64,000 nucleotides of DNA from JADJOY01 sp046331705 [NCBI: bacterium] (lineage in GTDB: Bacteria; JADJOY01): assembly GCA_046331705.1 (NCBI GenBank), contig JAXLQJ010000042.1, positions 3,007 through 67,006 of the forward strand. Reading direction: 5' to 3'. Of the stretch, positions 52,993 through 62,023 are shown piece after piece (position 1 is the first letter of the stretch; every line of letters starts with the position of its first letter). The position numbers and the translations under genes are program-made. The notes under the pieces were generated by a model. That model worked only from the letters and a program-made list of their open reading frames with translations, did not search any database and was not told where the DNA came from.

Positions 52993-54315
52993 TCAGCCCG
53001 GCGCGTGCGACGCCGCTTCGCGCGCCTCCGCGGGCTCCCACCACCGATCGGGCGGAATCCGAACCCGATAGGCGCCGCAGAAGTCGGTGAAATAGAGGTA
53101 GGCGCTCGGCTCGTCGAAGATCAGCGCGTGCACCTTCTGACAGGTGGGCAACGTCGCGACCTCCGTCCACGTGGCGTCCGGGTTCGGGCTCAGGAACGAG
53201 ATGCGCCGGCCCGCGTAGGCGCCGACGGCCGCGAGCCCGGCGGTCGGCAGATAGGTCACCGGCCGCGGCATCCCGAGAATCGGCGTCACCGCCTTCACCT
53301 CGAGCGTCCGATCGTCGATCGAGAAGAGCTGATTGGCGAAGGAGTTCGTGAGCAATACCTGCCCGAGGGGGCCGGCCGTCGCGATCCCCCAATGCCAGAT
53401 GCGGATGCCGTCGCCGTAGCGCAACGTGCCGTAACGCACGTCGAGCTCGACGATCGAACGCGACGAAGCCTCGCCGCGGCCGTAGATCACCGGACGCGTC
53501 GGGTGCCGCGCCAGCTCCTCGAGCCCCTCGATCGGCACGCGCCAGCTGCGCAGCGGCGGCTCACCCGCCAGGAACCGCTCCGGGGTCGTCTGCTCGATCC
53601 CCTTGTCGTGCTCGTGGCGCGGGCGAAGGATGAGGAAGAGCCCGAGCCCCGGAAAGTGGAACGACCGGTAATACGGCGTCTGCTCGTCGCGCACGCTCCA
53701 CGTGCTCGTCGCCGGGTCGAGGATGTAGGTGCGCGACTGGACCCCGCCCACCGATTCGTCGATCTCTTCCCACTCGTGTGCGATCGCCGCGCCGCCGGGC
53801 AGCCCGGTCGTGAAGATCACGTGCGAGCTCGCCGTGGGCGTGAAGAACGAGCGACCGTCGGGGCGGATGACCGCCAGGCCGCGGGCCTCGTGGGGCGTAT
53901 GACCATGGGTGACGATCACCGTGCCGTCGTCGCCCAGCGCGATGCCGTAAGCGCCGCGGCGCGACGAGAGCGTCTCGACCGCGAGCCTCTCGCTGTGACG
54001 CGGTGCCCGCAAGATCGGCGAGTACGCCGGCACCGCGTAGAGCGCCAAGACCCCATACGAACCCAGCGCCACCCAGCGCCGCCGGCCGCGTCGGATCGCC
54101 CCGATCGCCGCCGCCGCGAACAGCACACCGGCGAGCGTGCCCCAGTACGAGATCACGAGCTGCACGCAGATGGGAGTCGCCAGCAGACCCCCGAGGCCGA
54201 AGCAGGCGTCCACGAACCGGCCGATGGGCCGATCGAGCCACGGCCGCGCCAGCGCGAGCAGCCGGCGCGCTCGCAGCCGCAGCGCTTCGACGCGAGCGCC
54301 GCCGGCGAGGCTCAC
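52993..54315 (-). CDS. Membrane protein with C-terminal beta-propeller-like domain
   Basis: 440 aa. Two or three hydrophobic segments near the N-terminus (FGLGGLLATPICVQLVISYWGTLAGVLFAAAAIG, then WVALGSYGVLALYAVPAY) followed by about 340 residues of repeated beta strands with an NHL/quinoprotein-like rhythm (GIALGDDGTVIVTHG, LAVIRPDGRSFFT, SRTYILDPATSTWSV, LFSIDDRTLEVKAVTPI, LAAVGAYAGRRISFLSPNP). No catalytic motif recognised. GTG 54315 overlaps the stop of the degenerate cytochrome-domain fragment upstream (GTGA). It may once have been the partner of the cytochrome that the fragment came from. Confidence 0.65.
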   Translation of the reverse strand: MSLAGGARVEALRLRARRLLALARPWLDRPIGRFVDACFGLGGLLATPICVQLVISYWGTLAGVLFAAAAIGAIRRGRRRWVALGSYGVLALYAVPAYSPILRAPRHSERLAVETLSSRRGAYGIALGDDGTVIVTHGHTPHEARGLAVIRPDGRSFFTPTASSHVIFTTGLPGGAAIAHEWEEIDESVGGVQSRTYILDPATSTWSVRDEQTPYYRSFHFPGLGLFLILRPRHEHDKGIEQTTPERFLAGEPPLRSWRVPIEGLEELARHPTRPVIYGRGEASSRSIVELDVRYGTLRYGDGIRIWHWGIATAGPLGQVLLTNSFANQLFSIDDRTLEVKAVTPILGMPRPVTYLPTAGLAAVGAYAGRRISFLSPNPDATWTEVATLPTCQKVHALIFDEPSAYLYFTDFCGAYRVRIPPDRWWEPAEAREAASHAPG

Positions 54316-54689
54316 GGAGCCACCGAGGAGAGCACGAGGCCTGCGGCGAGCTCGTCGATTCGCGCGCCACGCCCGGGCAGCGCGTCGCGCCCTTCGACGC
54401 CGCCCACGGCCCTCGAGCGCCGGTCTCCGATCGCCATGCCGTTCTCTTCCCGACACCGGTGGGACAGCGGGACCAACGCCTCGGGGCCGTCGAAACCGGA
54501 CGCCACGCGCACGTTGCCGCTCGTGTTGCCGATCCGCGTGGCGAGCCGCCGCCGTCCGAGATCCGGCGGGCAGCCGGTGAACGCCGGACCGACGCGCCCG
54601 CGCACGCCAGCCGTTTCCCGCGTTTCGATGCGCACCGGCGGCCCCACGTCTCGCGTCGCGAGCGTGGCGCCCGGGCCCTCGAGCGGCAA
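54312..54689 (-). pseudogene. Truncated copy of the cytochrome C-terminal domain
   Basis: 125 codons from a TTG at 54689. The protein matches the C-terminal domain of the pentahaem cytochrome of this window: VRIETRETAGVRGRVGPAF against VRIETRATERVGHAF, SGFDGPEALVPL against NRGFDGPEDGVRL, ENGMAIGDRR against AEGMAITDHR, and terminal ELAAGLVLSSVAP against DLAEGVVLSSAPP. All haem motifs and the membrane part are missing and about 45 residues before the C-terminus are deleted. It fills the gap between the ABC ATPase and the propeller protein. Probably the remnant of a second cytochrome gene. Confidence 0.6.
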
Positions 54690-54715
54690 GACGCCTCGCG
54701 ACCCGCCGAGCGCGC

Positions 54716-55846
54716 TCAGCTCGTGAGGCGCGCGATGTGCGCGATGCGCGCGCCGCCGTCGCGTGCGAAGAGATGGATCCGCGACGAATCGAGCGCGAGC
54801 CGCGCAGACGCGCCCGCGACGAGGTCGCGCATGCCCGGAGCGCGCGCGATCAGGCGCAGCCCCGGGGCAGAGCCGTTCGCCGCCACCAGCGTCGCGTGGA
54901 CCAAGGTCTCGTGCCCGAGATTCTCGACGTGCTCGACCGTCGCCGCCAGGCCCTCGCCCTCCGTCACGCGCACGTCCTCCGGCCGAATGCCGGCGATCAC
55001 GCTCGCGCCCAGCGCCGCCCGCAGCGCCTCGTCCCCCGCGAGCGGCGGCGGCAGACGCAATCGCTCGCCGCCGAGCACGATCGCGAGCCCATCCGCGCTC
55101 GCCTCGAGCGTGGTCGCGAACAGGTTCATGGGCGGGTTGCCGATGAAACCGGCGACGAACGCATTCGCCGGCGCCGCGTAGAGCTCGCGCGGAGTGGCCA
55201 CCTGCTGCAACCGCCCCCGCTCCAGCACGGCCACCCGATCGCCGAGCGTCATCGCCTCCACCTGATCGTGGGTGACGTAGACCATCGTGGTGCGCATGCG
55301 ACGCTGGAGTGACTTGATCTCGGCGCGCACTTGCACGCGCAGTCGCGCATCCAGGTTGGAGAGCGGCTCGTCGAGGAGCGACACCGATGGCTCACGCACC
55401 AGCGCGCGCCCCATCGCCACCCGCTGCCGCTCGCCCCCGGAGAGCTGCTTGGGCAGCCGGTCGAGCCACGGCTCGATCTCGAGCGCGCGCGCGATCGCGC
55501 TCACGCGCCTGCCGATCTCGTCCTTCGGCATGCGCCGCATCTGCAGCGGAAAGCCGAGGTTCTCCCGCGCGGTCAAGTGCGGGTAGAGCGCGTAGTCCTG
55601 GAACACCATCGCCACGTTGCGCGCCTGCGGCGAGTCGCGGTCGACGATCCGGTCGTCGATCCGCACGTGCCCGCCCGTCGCCGTCTCGAGGCCCGCGATC
55701 ACCCGGAGCGCCGTCGACTTGCCGCAGCCCGACGGCCCGACCAGCACCAAGAGCTCGCCGTCCGCGACGGTGAGGCAGACGTCCACGAGCGCCTGGCGTC
55801 CCGTGGAATACGTCTTTTCAAGGTGCTCGAGCGTGAGCGTGGCCAC
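54716..55846 (-). CDS. ABC transporter ATP-binding protein, MalK/UgpC-type
   Basis: 376 aa ATPase of CUT1 sugar importers. Walker A GPSGCGKST (37-45), Q-loop VFQDYALYPH (Gln83), signature LSGGERQR (135-142), Walker B SLLDEP (156-161), H-loop VYVTHDQ, followed by an OB/TOBE regulatory domain (about 240-376; ASVIAGIRPEDVRV). GTG start with AGGAG 4 nt upstream. The window has one CUT1 permease pair (41.5-43.3 kb) without its own ATPase, so this is the probable partner. Downstream of the GH144-like gene by 18 bp, hence one operon with it. Confidence 0.92.
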   Translation of the reverse strand: MATLTLEHLEKTYSTGRQALVDVCLTVADGELLVLVGPSGCGKSTALRVIAGLETATGGHVRIDDRIVDRDSPQARNVAMVFQDYALYPHLTARENLGFPLQMRRMPKDEIGRRVSAIARALEIEPWLDRLPKQLSGGERQRVAMGRALVREPSVSLLDEPLSNLDARLRVQVRAEIKSLQRRMRTTMVYVTHDQVEAMTLGDRVAVLERGRLQQVATPRELYAAPANAFVAGFIGNPPMNLFATTLEASADGLAIVLGGERLRLPPPLAGDEALRAALGASVIAGIRPEDVRVTEGEGLAATVEHVENLGHETLVHATLVAANGSAPGLRLIARAPGMRDLVAGASARLALDSSRIHLFARDGGARIAHIARLTS

Positions 55847-55864
55847 GGCGCTCCTGCGTGCGAC

Positions 55865-57433
55865 TCAGTCGAAGAAGCGCTCGGCGGCGATCGTGGGCAG
55901 TGCACCCGCCACGATCGGATCGGATTCGAAGAGCCGCTGGATGCGGTGATCGGCGAGGTGGTTCGCGAGAGCCACGAAGATCATCGCTTGGTCGAGCGTG
56001 AGGTAGGTGGTCGCGACCGCGCCGGTGGTGGGATCGACCGCGTCGAAGAACCCCCACTCTCCGTAGACCGGGTAGTGCGCGGCCAGCGCTTGCAGGTTCG
56101 TGAGCGCGCGCTCGGGGTCGACCGCCACCGCGAGCGCCGCCGCGTGCGGCGTCACCGCGCCCACGCCGTAGCCGATCGCGCCGAGGGGCTTCACGCCGTA
56201 CTCGCCGTACTCGCGCGTGCCGGGCTTGCTGCTCGGCGACATCCCCCAGACCGGATAGCCGAGCTGCTCGGAGGCGAAGCGTCGCTGCACCTCGACGTGC
56301 GCGGCGTCGTTGGCGCCCAGGCTCGCCGGGAAGAGCCGTGGCTCGTCCACGACCAGCGTCGGCATGAGCGCCTCGAACATGCTGCCGCCCCACGAGGGCA
56401 CGTACCGCACGCCGCCCCACTCGTACCAACCGCCGAAGTAGCGGGTGTCGACGTCGGTCTTCTCGCGGCGCCCGCGCGGCGGCTGCGACTGCCAGCCGCA
56501 GCTCTCGTGGAAGGTGCGGATCATCCGGTACCAGTGCTCCGCAGGGGCCTGGCCGCGGCCGATGGCGATGAGGCTGCCGAGACGAGACTCCGCGTAGAGC
56601 ACTCCGTAGTGGTAGCGCGAGCGCTGGGCGCGCTGAACGAAGTAGCCGTGCGTCATGCGCCCGAGCTTCCGATCGTAGAAGAATCCGTAGTCCATCGCGT
56701 CGATCAGCGCGGTGGCGCGAGCGCTCAGCTCGGGATGGCGGTTCCGCACCACCACCAGCCCGGCGATGAGCCACGACGAATCGACGAACGAGAGCAGATT
56801 GCTGGTTCGCTCCAGCGAGGTGGTGTCGTAGTAGTTGAAGAAGAACCCGTGATCGCGCTCCAGGGCGTCGAGGGTGTGGAAGAGGAGCGAGAGCCGCTTC
56901 GAGGCACCGGGCTCGTCGACGAGCCCCAGCTCCTCCGCGGCCACGATCGAGAGCATGCGAAGACCCACGTTGGTGACGTTGGCGTAGTCGCCGACCACGC
57001 CGCCAACCGCGCCCTCCGCTGCCGCGCCGTCCAGGTGGACGTGGTCCACGGGCAGACCGTTCTCGCGATCGTGGAGTGCATCGAGGCCGCGCCAGGTATC
57101 CGCCGCCACCCGGCGTGCGAACGCCTCTGGCTCGACTGGCAACGTCGCGCGGTCCACGTGGAGCTGGGAGGGCCAACCGTTCATGCGCGCGCGAACGAAC
57201 GGCCGCGCGGCCAGCTGACCGCCGTGAGCGGCTTCCCACGCCTTCTTCCGGGGTGCTTCGACGATCTCGAGAAGCGCGGGCTCGGCGTGACCGCCTTCGA
57301 CCTCGCGCCCCAGCTCGCACACCTCGTCCCCCGTCCAGAGCGCGTGCCAGCGCGCGCATCCCGCGCCGAGCGCGAGCGCGACGAGACACGCGGGGACGAC
57401 GAGGCCGCCGAGGCGGTGCGAGCGCGCGCTCAT
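55865..57433 (-). CDS. Glycoamylase-like (PF10091/GH144-type) lipoprotein
   Basis: 522 aa envelope lipoprotein: hydrophobic N-terminus with lipobox GAGC (Cys about 26). The body is an (alpha/alpha)6 fold of the glycoamylase-like family also found in the middle of NdvB and in GH144 endo-beta-1,2-glucanases: VTNVGLRMLSIVAAEELG, GFFFNYYDTTSL, SFVDSSWLIAGLVVV, GWYEWGGVRYVPSWGGSMFEALMP, VWGMSPSS, YGVKPLGAIGYGVGAVTPHAAALA, YGEWGFFDAV and TLDQAMIF. Acidic residues sit where the GH144 active site is expected, but I cannot verify them. Likely hydrolyses periplasmic beta-1,2-glucan into oligosaccharides for the ABC importer, with whose ATPase it shares an operon. Confidence 0.82.
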   Translation of the reverse strand: MSARSHRLGGLVVPACLVALALGAGCARWHALWTGDEVCELGREVEGGHAEPALLEIVEAPRKKAWEAAHGGQLAARPFVRARMNGWPSQLHVDRATLPVEPEAFARRVAADTWRGLDALHDRENGLPVDHVHLDGAAAEGAVGGVVGDYANVTNVGLRMLSIVAAEELGLVDEPGASKRLSLLFHTLDALERDHGFFFNYYDTTSLERTSNLLSFVDSSWLIAGLVVVRNRHPELSARATALIDAMDYGFFYDRKLGRMTHGYFVQRAQRSRYHYGVLYAESRLGSLIAIGRGQAPAEHWYRMIRTFHESCGWQSQPPRGRREKTDVDTRYFGGWYEWGGVRYVPSWGGSMFEALMPTLVVDEPRLFPASLGANDAAHVEVQRRFASEQLGYPVWGMSPSSKPGTREYGEYGVKPLGAIGYGVGAVTPHAAALAVAVDPERALTNLQALAAHYPVYGEWGFFDAVDPTTGAVATTYLTLDQAMIFVALANHLADHRIQRLFESDPIVAGALPTIAAERFFD

Positions 57434-57748
57434 GGCGCGCAGACGATCGTGGCGATCACCGCCGCTGTCAAGACTCGGCGAGCGTGCGCCCGCGACGCGG
57501 GCTGGCGTTTGGGTCCCAGACGGCGCGAGCTCCGTCGATCCCGCGCGTTCCCCGCGCCAGCGGCACCTCTGGCAGTCCCGCGCATCCCGAAAACCCGGCG
57601 GCGGGTCGCCGAGGGTGTCGGGGCGGTGCTCGGGGCGGTGCCGTCCGCGTGCGTACTGGGTGAATCGTGCCCGGGCGCTGACAGAACGCTGACAATCGAG
57701 AGCAATCGTGAGTCACGGTCCCGATGAGCCCCCATCCAAGGCGGTGAC
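57434..57748. other. Divergent intergenic region
   Basis: 315 bp between the GH144-like gene and the PlsC-like gene. GC-rich, no gene. The only clear signal is the GCTGACA direct repeat near its right end, listed separately. Confidence 0.45.
57677..57694 (+). promoter_or_regulatory. Direct repeat GCTGACA-N4-GCTGACA (PhoB/OmpR-type layout)
   Basis: Two identical heptamers with an 11-bp period, 55-72 bp before the PlsC-like start codon. Seven-base repeats spaced by four bases are the layout of Pho boxes (CTGTCAT-type) and of other OmpR-family response-regulator sites. A single box with a variant sequence is weak evidence. Confidence 0.4.
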
Positions 57749-58396
57749 ATGACTGTCCATCCCATCCGGCCAGAACCACCCCCACACCGCCAAGCGCATG
57801 GCCCCATCGCGCGCAACATCGGGCGACTCTGGCTGCGGGCCTTCGGCTTCCGCGTCGCCGGACGCCGTCCGCCGGTCGAGAAATACGTGCTCATCTGCGC
57901 GCCCCATACCTCGAACTGGGACGCGTTCTTCATGCTGGCCATGTCGTTCGTCCTCGACATGAAGCTGAGCTGGATGGTGAAGGACACGATCGTGAAGGGT
58001 GCGTTCGGCTGGTTCCTCCGCAAGCTCGGAGCGCTGCCGATCAATCGGCGCTCGCCCCAGAACATGGTGGATCAGATGGCGGAGGCCTTCGCCAAGACCG
58101 ACGAGCTGGTGCTCGCCGTGCCCCCCGAGGGAACCCGCAAGCGGACCGACTACTGGAAGAGCGGCTTCTATTACATCGCGCTCAAGGCGGGCGTTCCGAT
58201 CGTGCCATCGGTCCTCGACTACGGCCGCAAGATCGGCACGGTGCTGCCGCCATTCACGCCGAGCGGCGACATCGACGCCGACATGAAGATGCTCGCCGAG
58301 ATCTACCAGGGCTCGATGGCCAAGGTCCCCGCCAAGTTCGGGCCCGTGGCCGTGCGCGCCGCCAACGACGAAGCGCTGCGCGCCGCAGCCGGCTGA
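57749..58396 (+). CDS. 1-acyl-sn-glycerol-3-phosphate acyltransferase-like (PlsC family)
   Basis: 215 aa lysophospholipid acyltransferase-type protein. Block I HTSNWD (His53 to Asp58, the HX4D catalytic pair), block II GALPINRRSP, and block III PEGTR (126-130) are all present, with ILKAGVPIVPSVLDYGRK-like sequence (ALKAGVPIVPSVLDYG) after. One hydrophobic segment (AFFMLAMSFVLDMKLSWMV). It is shorter than E. coli PlsC (245 aa) and of the group that often acts on unusual acceptors. Single gene, convergent with the pirin gene 6 bp away. Confidence 0.85.
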   Translation: MTVHPIRPEPPPHRQAHGPIARNIGRLWLRAFGFRVAGRRPPVEKYVLICAPHTSNWDAFFMLAMSFVLDMKLSWMVKDTIVKGAFGWFLRKLGALPINRRSPQNMVDQMAEAFAKTDELVLAVPPEGTRKRTDYWKSGFYYIALKAGVPIVPSVLDYGRKIGTVLPPFTPSGDIDADMKMLAEIYQGSMAKVPAKFGPVAVRAANDEALRAAAG

Positions 58397-58402
58397 GCGG
58401 AC

Positions 58403-59101
<699 letters not shown>

Positions 59102-59121
59102 GATCGCCTCCCCTCGGCCCG

Positions 59122-59141
59122 CGTCGCGGCTGATCGCGACG
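59122..59141 (-). terminator. Hairpin after the acyltransferase-3 gene
   Basis: CGTCGCG-GCTGAT-CGCGACG, a perfect 7-bp stem 34 bp past the stop codon at 59175 and just before the pirin start region. Confidence 0.4.
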
Positions 59142-59174
59142 TGGCTCGCCAAGGTAGGTCCGCGAAGCCTGAAG

Positions 59175-60374
59175 TCAATTCGAGCGTCCACGGCGCTCGC
59201 GACTCCACTCGAGCCATCGATCGGTCGAACGCTCGACCGCGTGCTCGACCGCGACCGATCCCGCCACCACCAGCGCGACCACGCCACTCGCCGCGAGCAC
59301 GAACGTACCGGTCGGAAGCACGCGCATCCGCCCACCCGCGTACATCACGAACGGCAGGTGCAAGAGATAGATCCCGTACGAGTACTTGCCGAGGAACGCG
59401 AAGCATCGTCGAGCGACGAGGCCGCCCTCGAGCCATCGCGCCAGGTTCACCAGCACGACGAAGAGCCCGATTCCCACCAGTGCGTTGGTGAAGCAATAGC
59501 CGGCCGTCGATCGATAGCTCACGATCCCGACCTGGTGGGCGAGCAATCCCGCGACCACCACCGGCCAACGGAAGAGGCGCGCCTCGACCGCCAGCCCGTC
59601 CCGACGGTGGGCGATCCCGAGCGCCATGCCGAACGTGAACTCCGCCATCCGCCCCGCGAAGAGCGCGCCCTCCGCCCAGTGGTTGCTGATCGCCCAGCCG
59701 GCGAAGAGCGCCGCGCGCACCGCGGCGGTGCCGAGCACGCCGAACACGACCAGCCCGGTGGGACCGAGCCGCCGCGCCAGCCACCACAGCGCGGGAAAGA
59801 CCAGATAGAGCTCGATCAAGAGCGTCAGGTACCACCACGCCGGATTGAGGTAGTGGTGGATGGTCTCGATGGGCCAGATGCGCAGCCCCGTGAGGCTCAC
59901 GAGCAAGCGCAGATCGATCGCTTCGTGCGGGCGCGCGAACGCCGCTGCCAGCACGATCGCGTGCGCGACCCAATAGAGCGGAAAGAGCCGAAGCAGCCGC
60001 CGGCGATACCACTCAGCCCAGCCCGCCTGCGGCCCAGGGCTGTCGCCGAGCGCCCGCGCGAGACCGAATCCCGCCACCACCAAGAACACGCCCACGGCGT
60101 GGAAGCCGAGCAATACGAGGCTCGCGAGCAGGCCGCGCCCCCAGCACGCGACTCGCGCGAGCCCGAAGACACCCGCCGCATCCGCGCACGAAGCACCGAG
60201 CTGCCCCAGGTAACCGGCCGCGAGCGGATCGACGGTGCCCGTGCGCCGCGCCTCCAGAACCAGATGGAAGTACGTGATCCACAGGATGGAGAGCCCTTTG
60301 ACGACGTCCACCCACGCGAGTCGCGGCGCCGCGCGGGCGCGCGTGACGCGAGCGGCGTCGTCCGACGTCGACAC
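59175..60374 (-). CDS. Membrane acyltransferase, acyltransferase-3 family (OafA/OpgC-like)
   Basis: 399 aa with about ten TM helices. Family motifs: LAWVDVVKGLSILWITYFHLVLEA (first helix with the conserved His), FLVVAGFGLARALG, WYRRRLLRLFPLYWVAH and, near the C-terminus, GKYSYGIYLLHLPF. Members acylate envelope polysaccharides. OpgC, which succinylates osmoregulated periplasmic glucans, belongs to this superfamily, and opgGH lie in the same window, so an OPG-modifying role is plausible but unproven. GTG 60374 starts 4 bp after the kinase stop, so it is co-transcribed with the FGGY kinase. Confidence 0.82.
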   Translation of the reverse strand: MSTSDDAARVTRARAAPRLAWVDVVKGLSILWITYFHLVLEARRTGTVDPLAAGYLGQLGASCADAAGVFGLARVACWGRGLLASLVLLGFHAVGVFLVVAGFGLARALGDSPGPQAGWAEWYRRRLLRLFPLYWVAHAIVLAAAFARPHEAIDLRLLVSLTGLRIWPIETIHHYLNPAWWYLTLLIELYLVFPALWWLARRLGPTGLVVFGVLGTAAVRAALFAGWAISNHWAEGALFAGRMAEFTFGMALGIAHRRDGLAVEARLFRWPVVVAGLLAHQVGIVSYRSTAGYCFTNALVGIGLFVVLVNLARWLEGGLVARRCFAFLGKYSYGIYLLHLPFVMYAGGRMRVLPTGTFVLAASGVVALVVAGSVAVEHAVERSTDRWLEWSRERRGRSN

Positions 60375-60378
60375 CGGT

Positions 60379-61992
60379 TCAGGTGCGATTCAGCCGGTGG
60401 TAGAGCGCGCGGGTGCGGCCATAGAACCGCACGAAGACGTCGAAGAGCTCGTCGTAGAGCGCACGGGTGGCGGGATTCGGTCGGAACGTCGCGTCGATGG
60501 GTACCAGCCCGGGGATGTCTTCGAAGCGGATCCAGCCGAGCCCGATCGAAGCGAGGAATGCCGCGCCCCGGGCATTCGCCTGGCGCGGATCCTTCGCCAC
60601 CAGGATCTCGCGATCGAGCACGTCCGCGAAGATCTGGCACCACAGCGGCGACATGGCGCCGCCGCCGATCAACCGCAACGGTTGCAGCGGTCGCCCCACG
60701 AACTTCTCGACGTAGCCGAGGCTCCAGCGCGTGTTGTACGCGACACCCTCGAGCACCGCGCGCACCATGTCCTCGAGCGTCGTGGTGGTCGAGAGGTTGT
60801 GGAAGCCGCCGCGCACGTGGATGTCGTCGACCGGCGTGCGCTCGCCGTTGAGCCAGGGCGTGAAGATGACCTGGTGACTGCCCGCTGGCACCGTGCTGGC
60901 GATCTCGTTCACCAGCGCGTAGGGATCGCTCGGCGTGGGGATGCCCGTGAGCGCATGGCGCCGGAACAGGATGTTCTCGGCCAGGAACGCAAGCGCCCCA
61001 CCGGCCAGGTCCTGCTCGTTCAAGCATTGATACTTGCCGGGAATGGCCGCGGGAAACGACGCGATCGAGTGGATCACGTCGGTCTTCTGAAACGGCACCA
61101 GGCACTCGATCCAGGACGACGTGCCGATGTAGAGGTGGCCCTCGAAGTCACGCACCGCGCCCGAGCCGATGAGCGCGCATTGATGATCGGCGGATCCGCT
61201 CACCACCGGCGTCGAGCGCGCGAGACCCAGCGTGTCGGCGACCTCCGGCAACACGAGCCCCACCACCTGCGTCGCGGGGATGAGCGGCGGCAGCTTGTCG
61301 CGATCGATCCCGAGCAACCCGATGAGCCGATCGTCGTACACGATCCTCGCTGGATCGCGCGCGTCCGTGACCCAGAAGAGGTGCATCGCGTCCGGCGACG
61401 ACGCCATGACGCCCGTGAGCCGAGCGTTCAGGTAGTCCTTGCTGGGCAGGAAATAGCGCGTCTTGGCGTAGATCTCCGGATACTCGTTCTTGACCAGCAG
61501 CGCATGCGCGGCGTCGTCCTTGCCCGAGAGCGCCGGCGCTCCCGCCGTCTTGCGGATCCAGCGGATGGCACGCGGGACGTTGTAGCCGAGGACGCTCGGA
61601 AAGCCGCCGACGACCTGCCGCACGTGACGCGCGCCGCGTGAGTCCATCCAGGTCAGCGCCGGCATGAGGTGCTTGCCATCGGCGTCGACCGCCACGGTGC
61701 TCGAGAACGTGCTCGACACGCACACGGCACCGATCCGGTCGGGCGACATCGAGCGCCGCGCGACGAGCCGTCGCGCCGCGGTCACCAACGCTCGCCACCA
61801 ATCCTCCGGGTCTTGCTCGGCCCCACCCCCGGGGAGAAAGTGGATCGGGGTCGATTCGTAGTCGGAGTCGAGAATCTCGCCGCGGGCCGAGACCAGTGCG
61901 GCCTTGATGCCCGAGGTGCCGTGGTCGATCGCGAGGACGCAGCGATCGTCGCGCGCCTCGGCGGCGTCGTTGCTCGGGATGGCTGGCGTCAA
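60379..61992 (-). CDS. FGGY-family carbohydrate kinase (xylulokinase-like)
   Basis: 537 aa ASKHA-fold sugar kinase. Phosphate-1 motif LAIDHGTSGIKAALV, then AVCVSSTFSSTVAVD, TWMDSRGARH, the FGGY hinge region around GHLYIGTSSWIECLVPF and FTPWLNGERTPVDD, and the adenosine motif LRLIGGGAMSPLWCQIFADVL. Sugar unknown (xylulose, ribulose, glycerol and quinone-type substrates all occur in the family). TTG start supported by GCGAGG 6 nt upstream. Starts 31 bp after the saccharopine-dehydrogenase-like gene, so all three minus-strand genes to 59175 may be one operon. Confidence 0.87.
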   Translation of the reverse strand: MTPAIPSNDAAEARDDRCVLAIDHGTSGIKAALVSARGEILDSDYESTPIHFLPGGGAEQDPEDWWRALVTAARRLVARRSMSPDRIGAVCVSSTFSSTVAVDADGKHLMPALTWMDSRGARHVRQVVGGFPSVLGYNVPRAIRWIRKTAGAPALSGKDDAAHALLVKNEYPEIYAKTRYFLPSKDYLNARLTGVMASSPDAMHLFWVTDARDPARIVYDDRLIGLLGIDRDKLPPLIPATQVVGLVLPEVADTLGLARSTPVVSGSADHQCALIGSGAVRDFEGHLYIGTSSWIECLVPFQKTDVIHSIASFPAAIPGKYQCLNEQDLAGGALAFLAENILFRRHALTGIPTPSDPYALVNEIASTVPAGSHQVIFTPWLNGERTPVDDIHVRGGFHNLSTTTTLEDMVRAVLEGVAYNTRWSLGYVEKFVGRPLQPLRLIGGGAMSPLWCQIFADVLDREILVAKDPRQANARGAAFLASIGLGWIRFEDIPGLVPIDATFRPNPATRALYDELFDVFVRFYGRTRALYHRLNRT

Positions 61993-62023
61993 ACGAGCCT
62001 CGCGATCACGGTCGCACGCGCGG

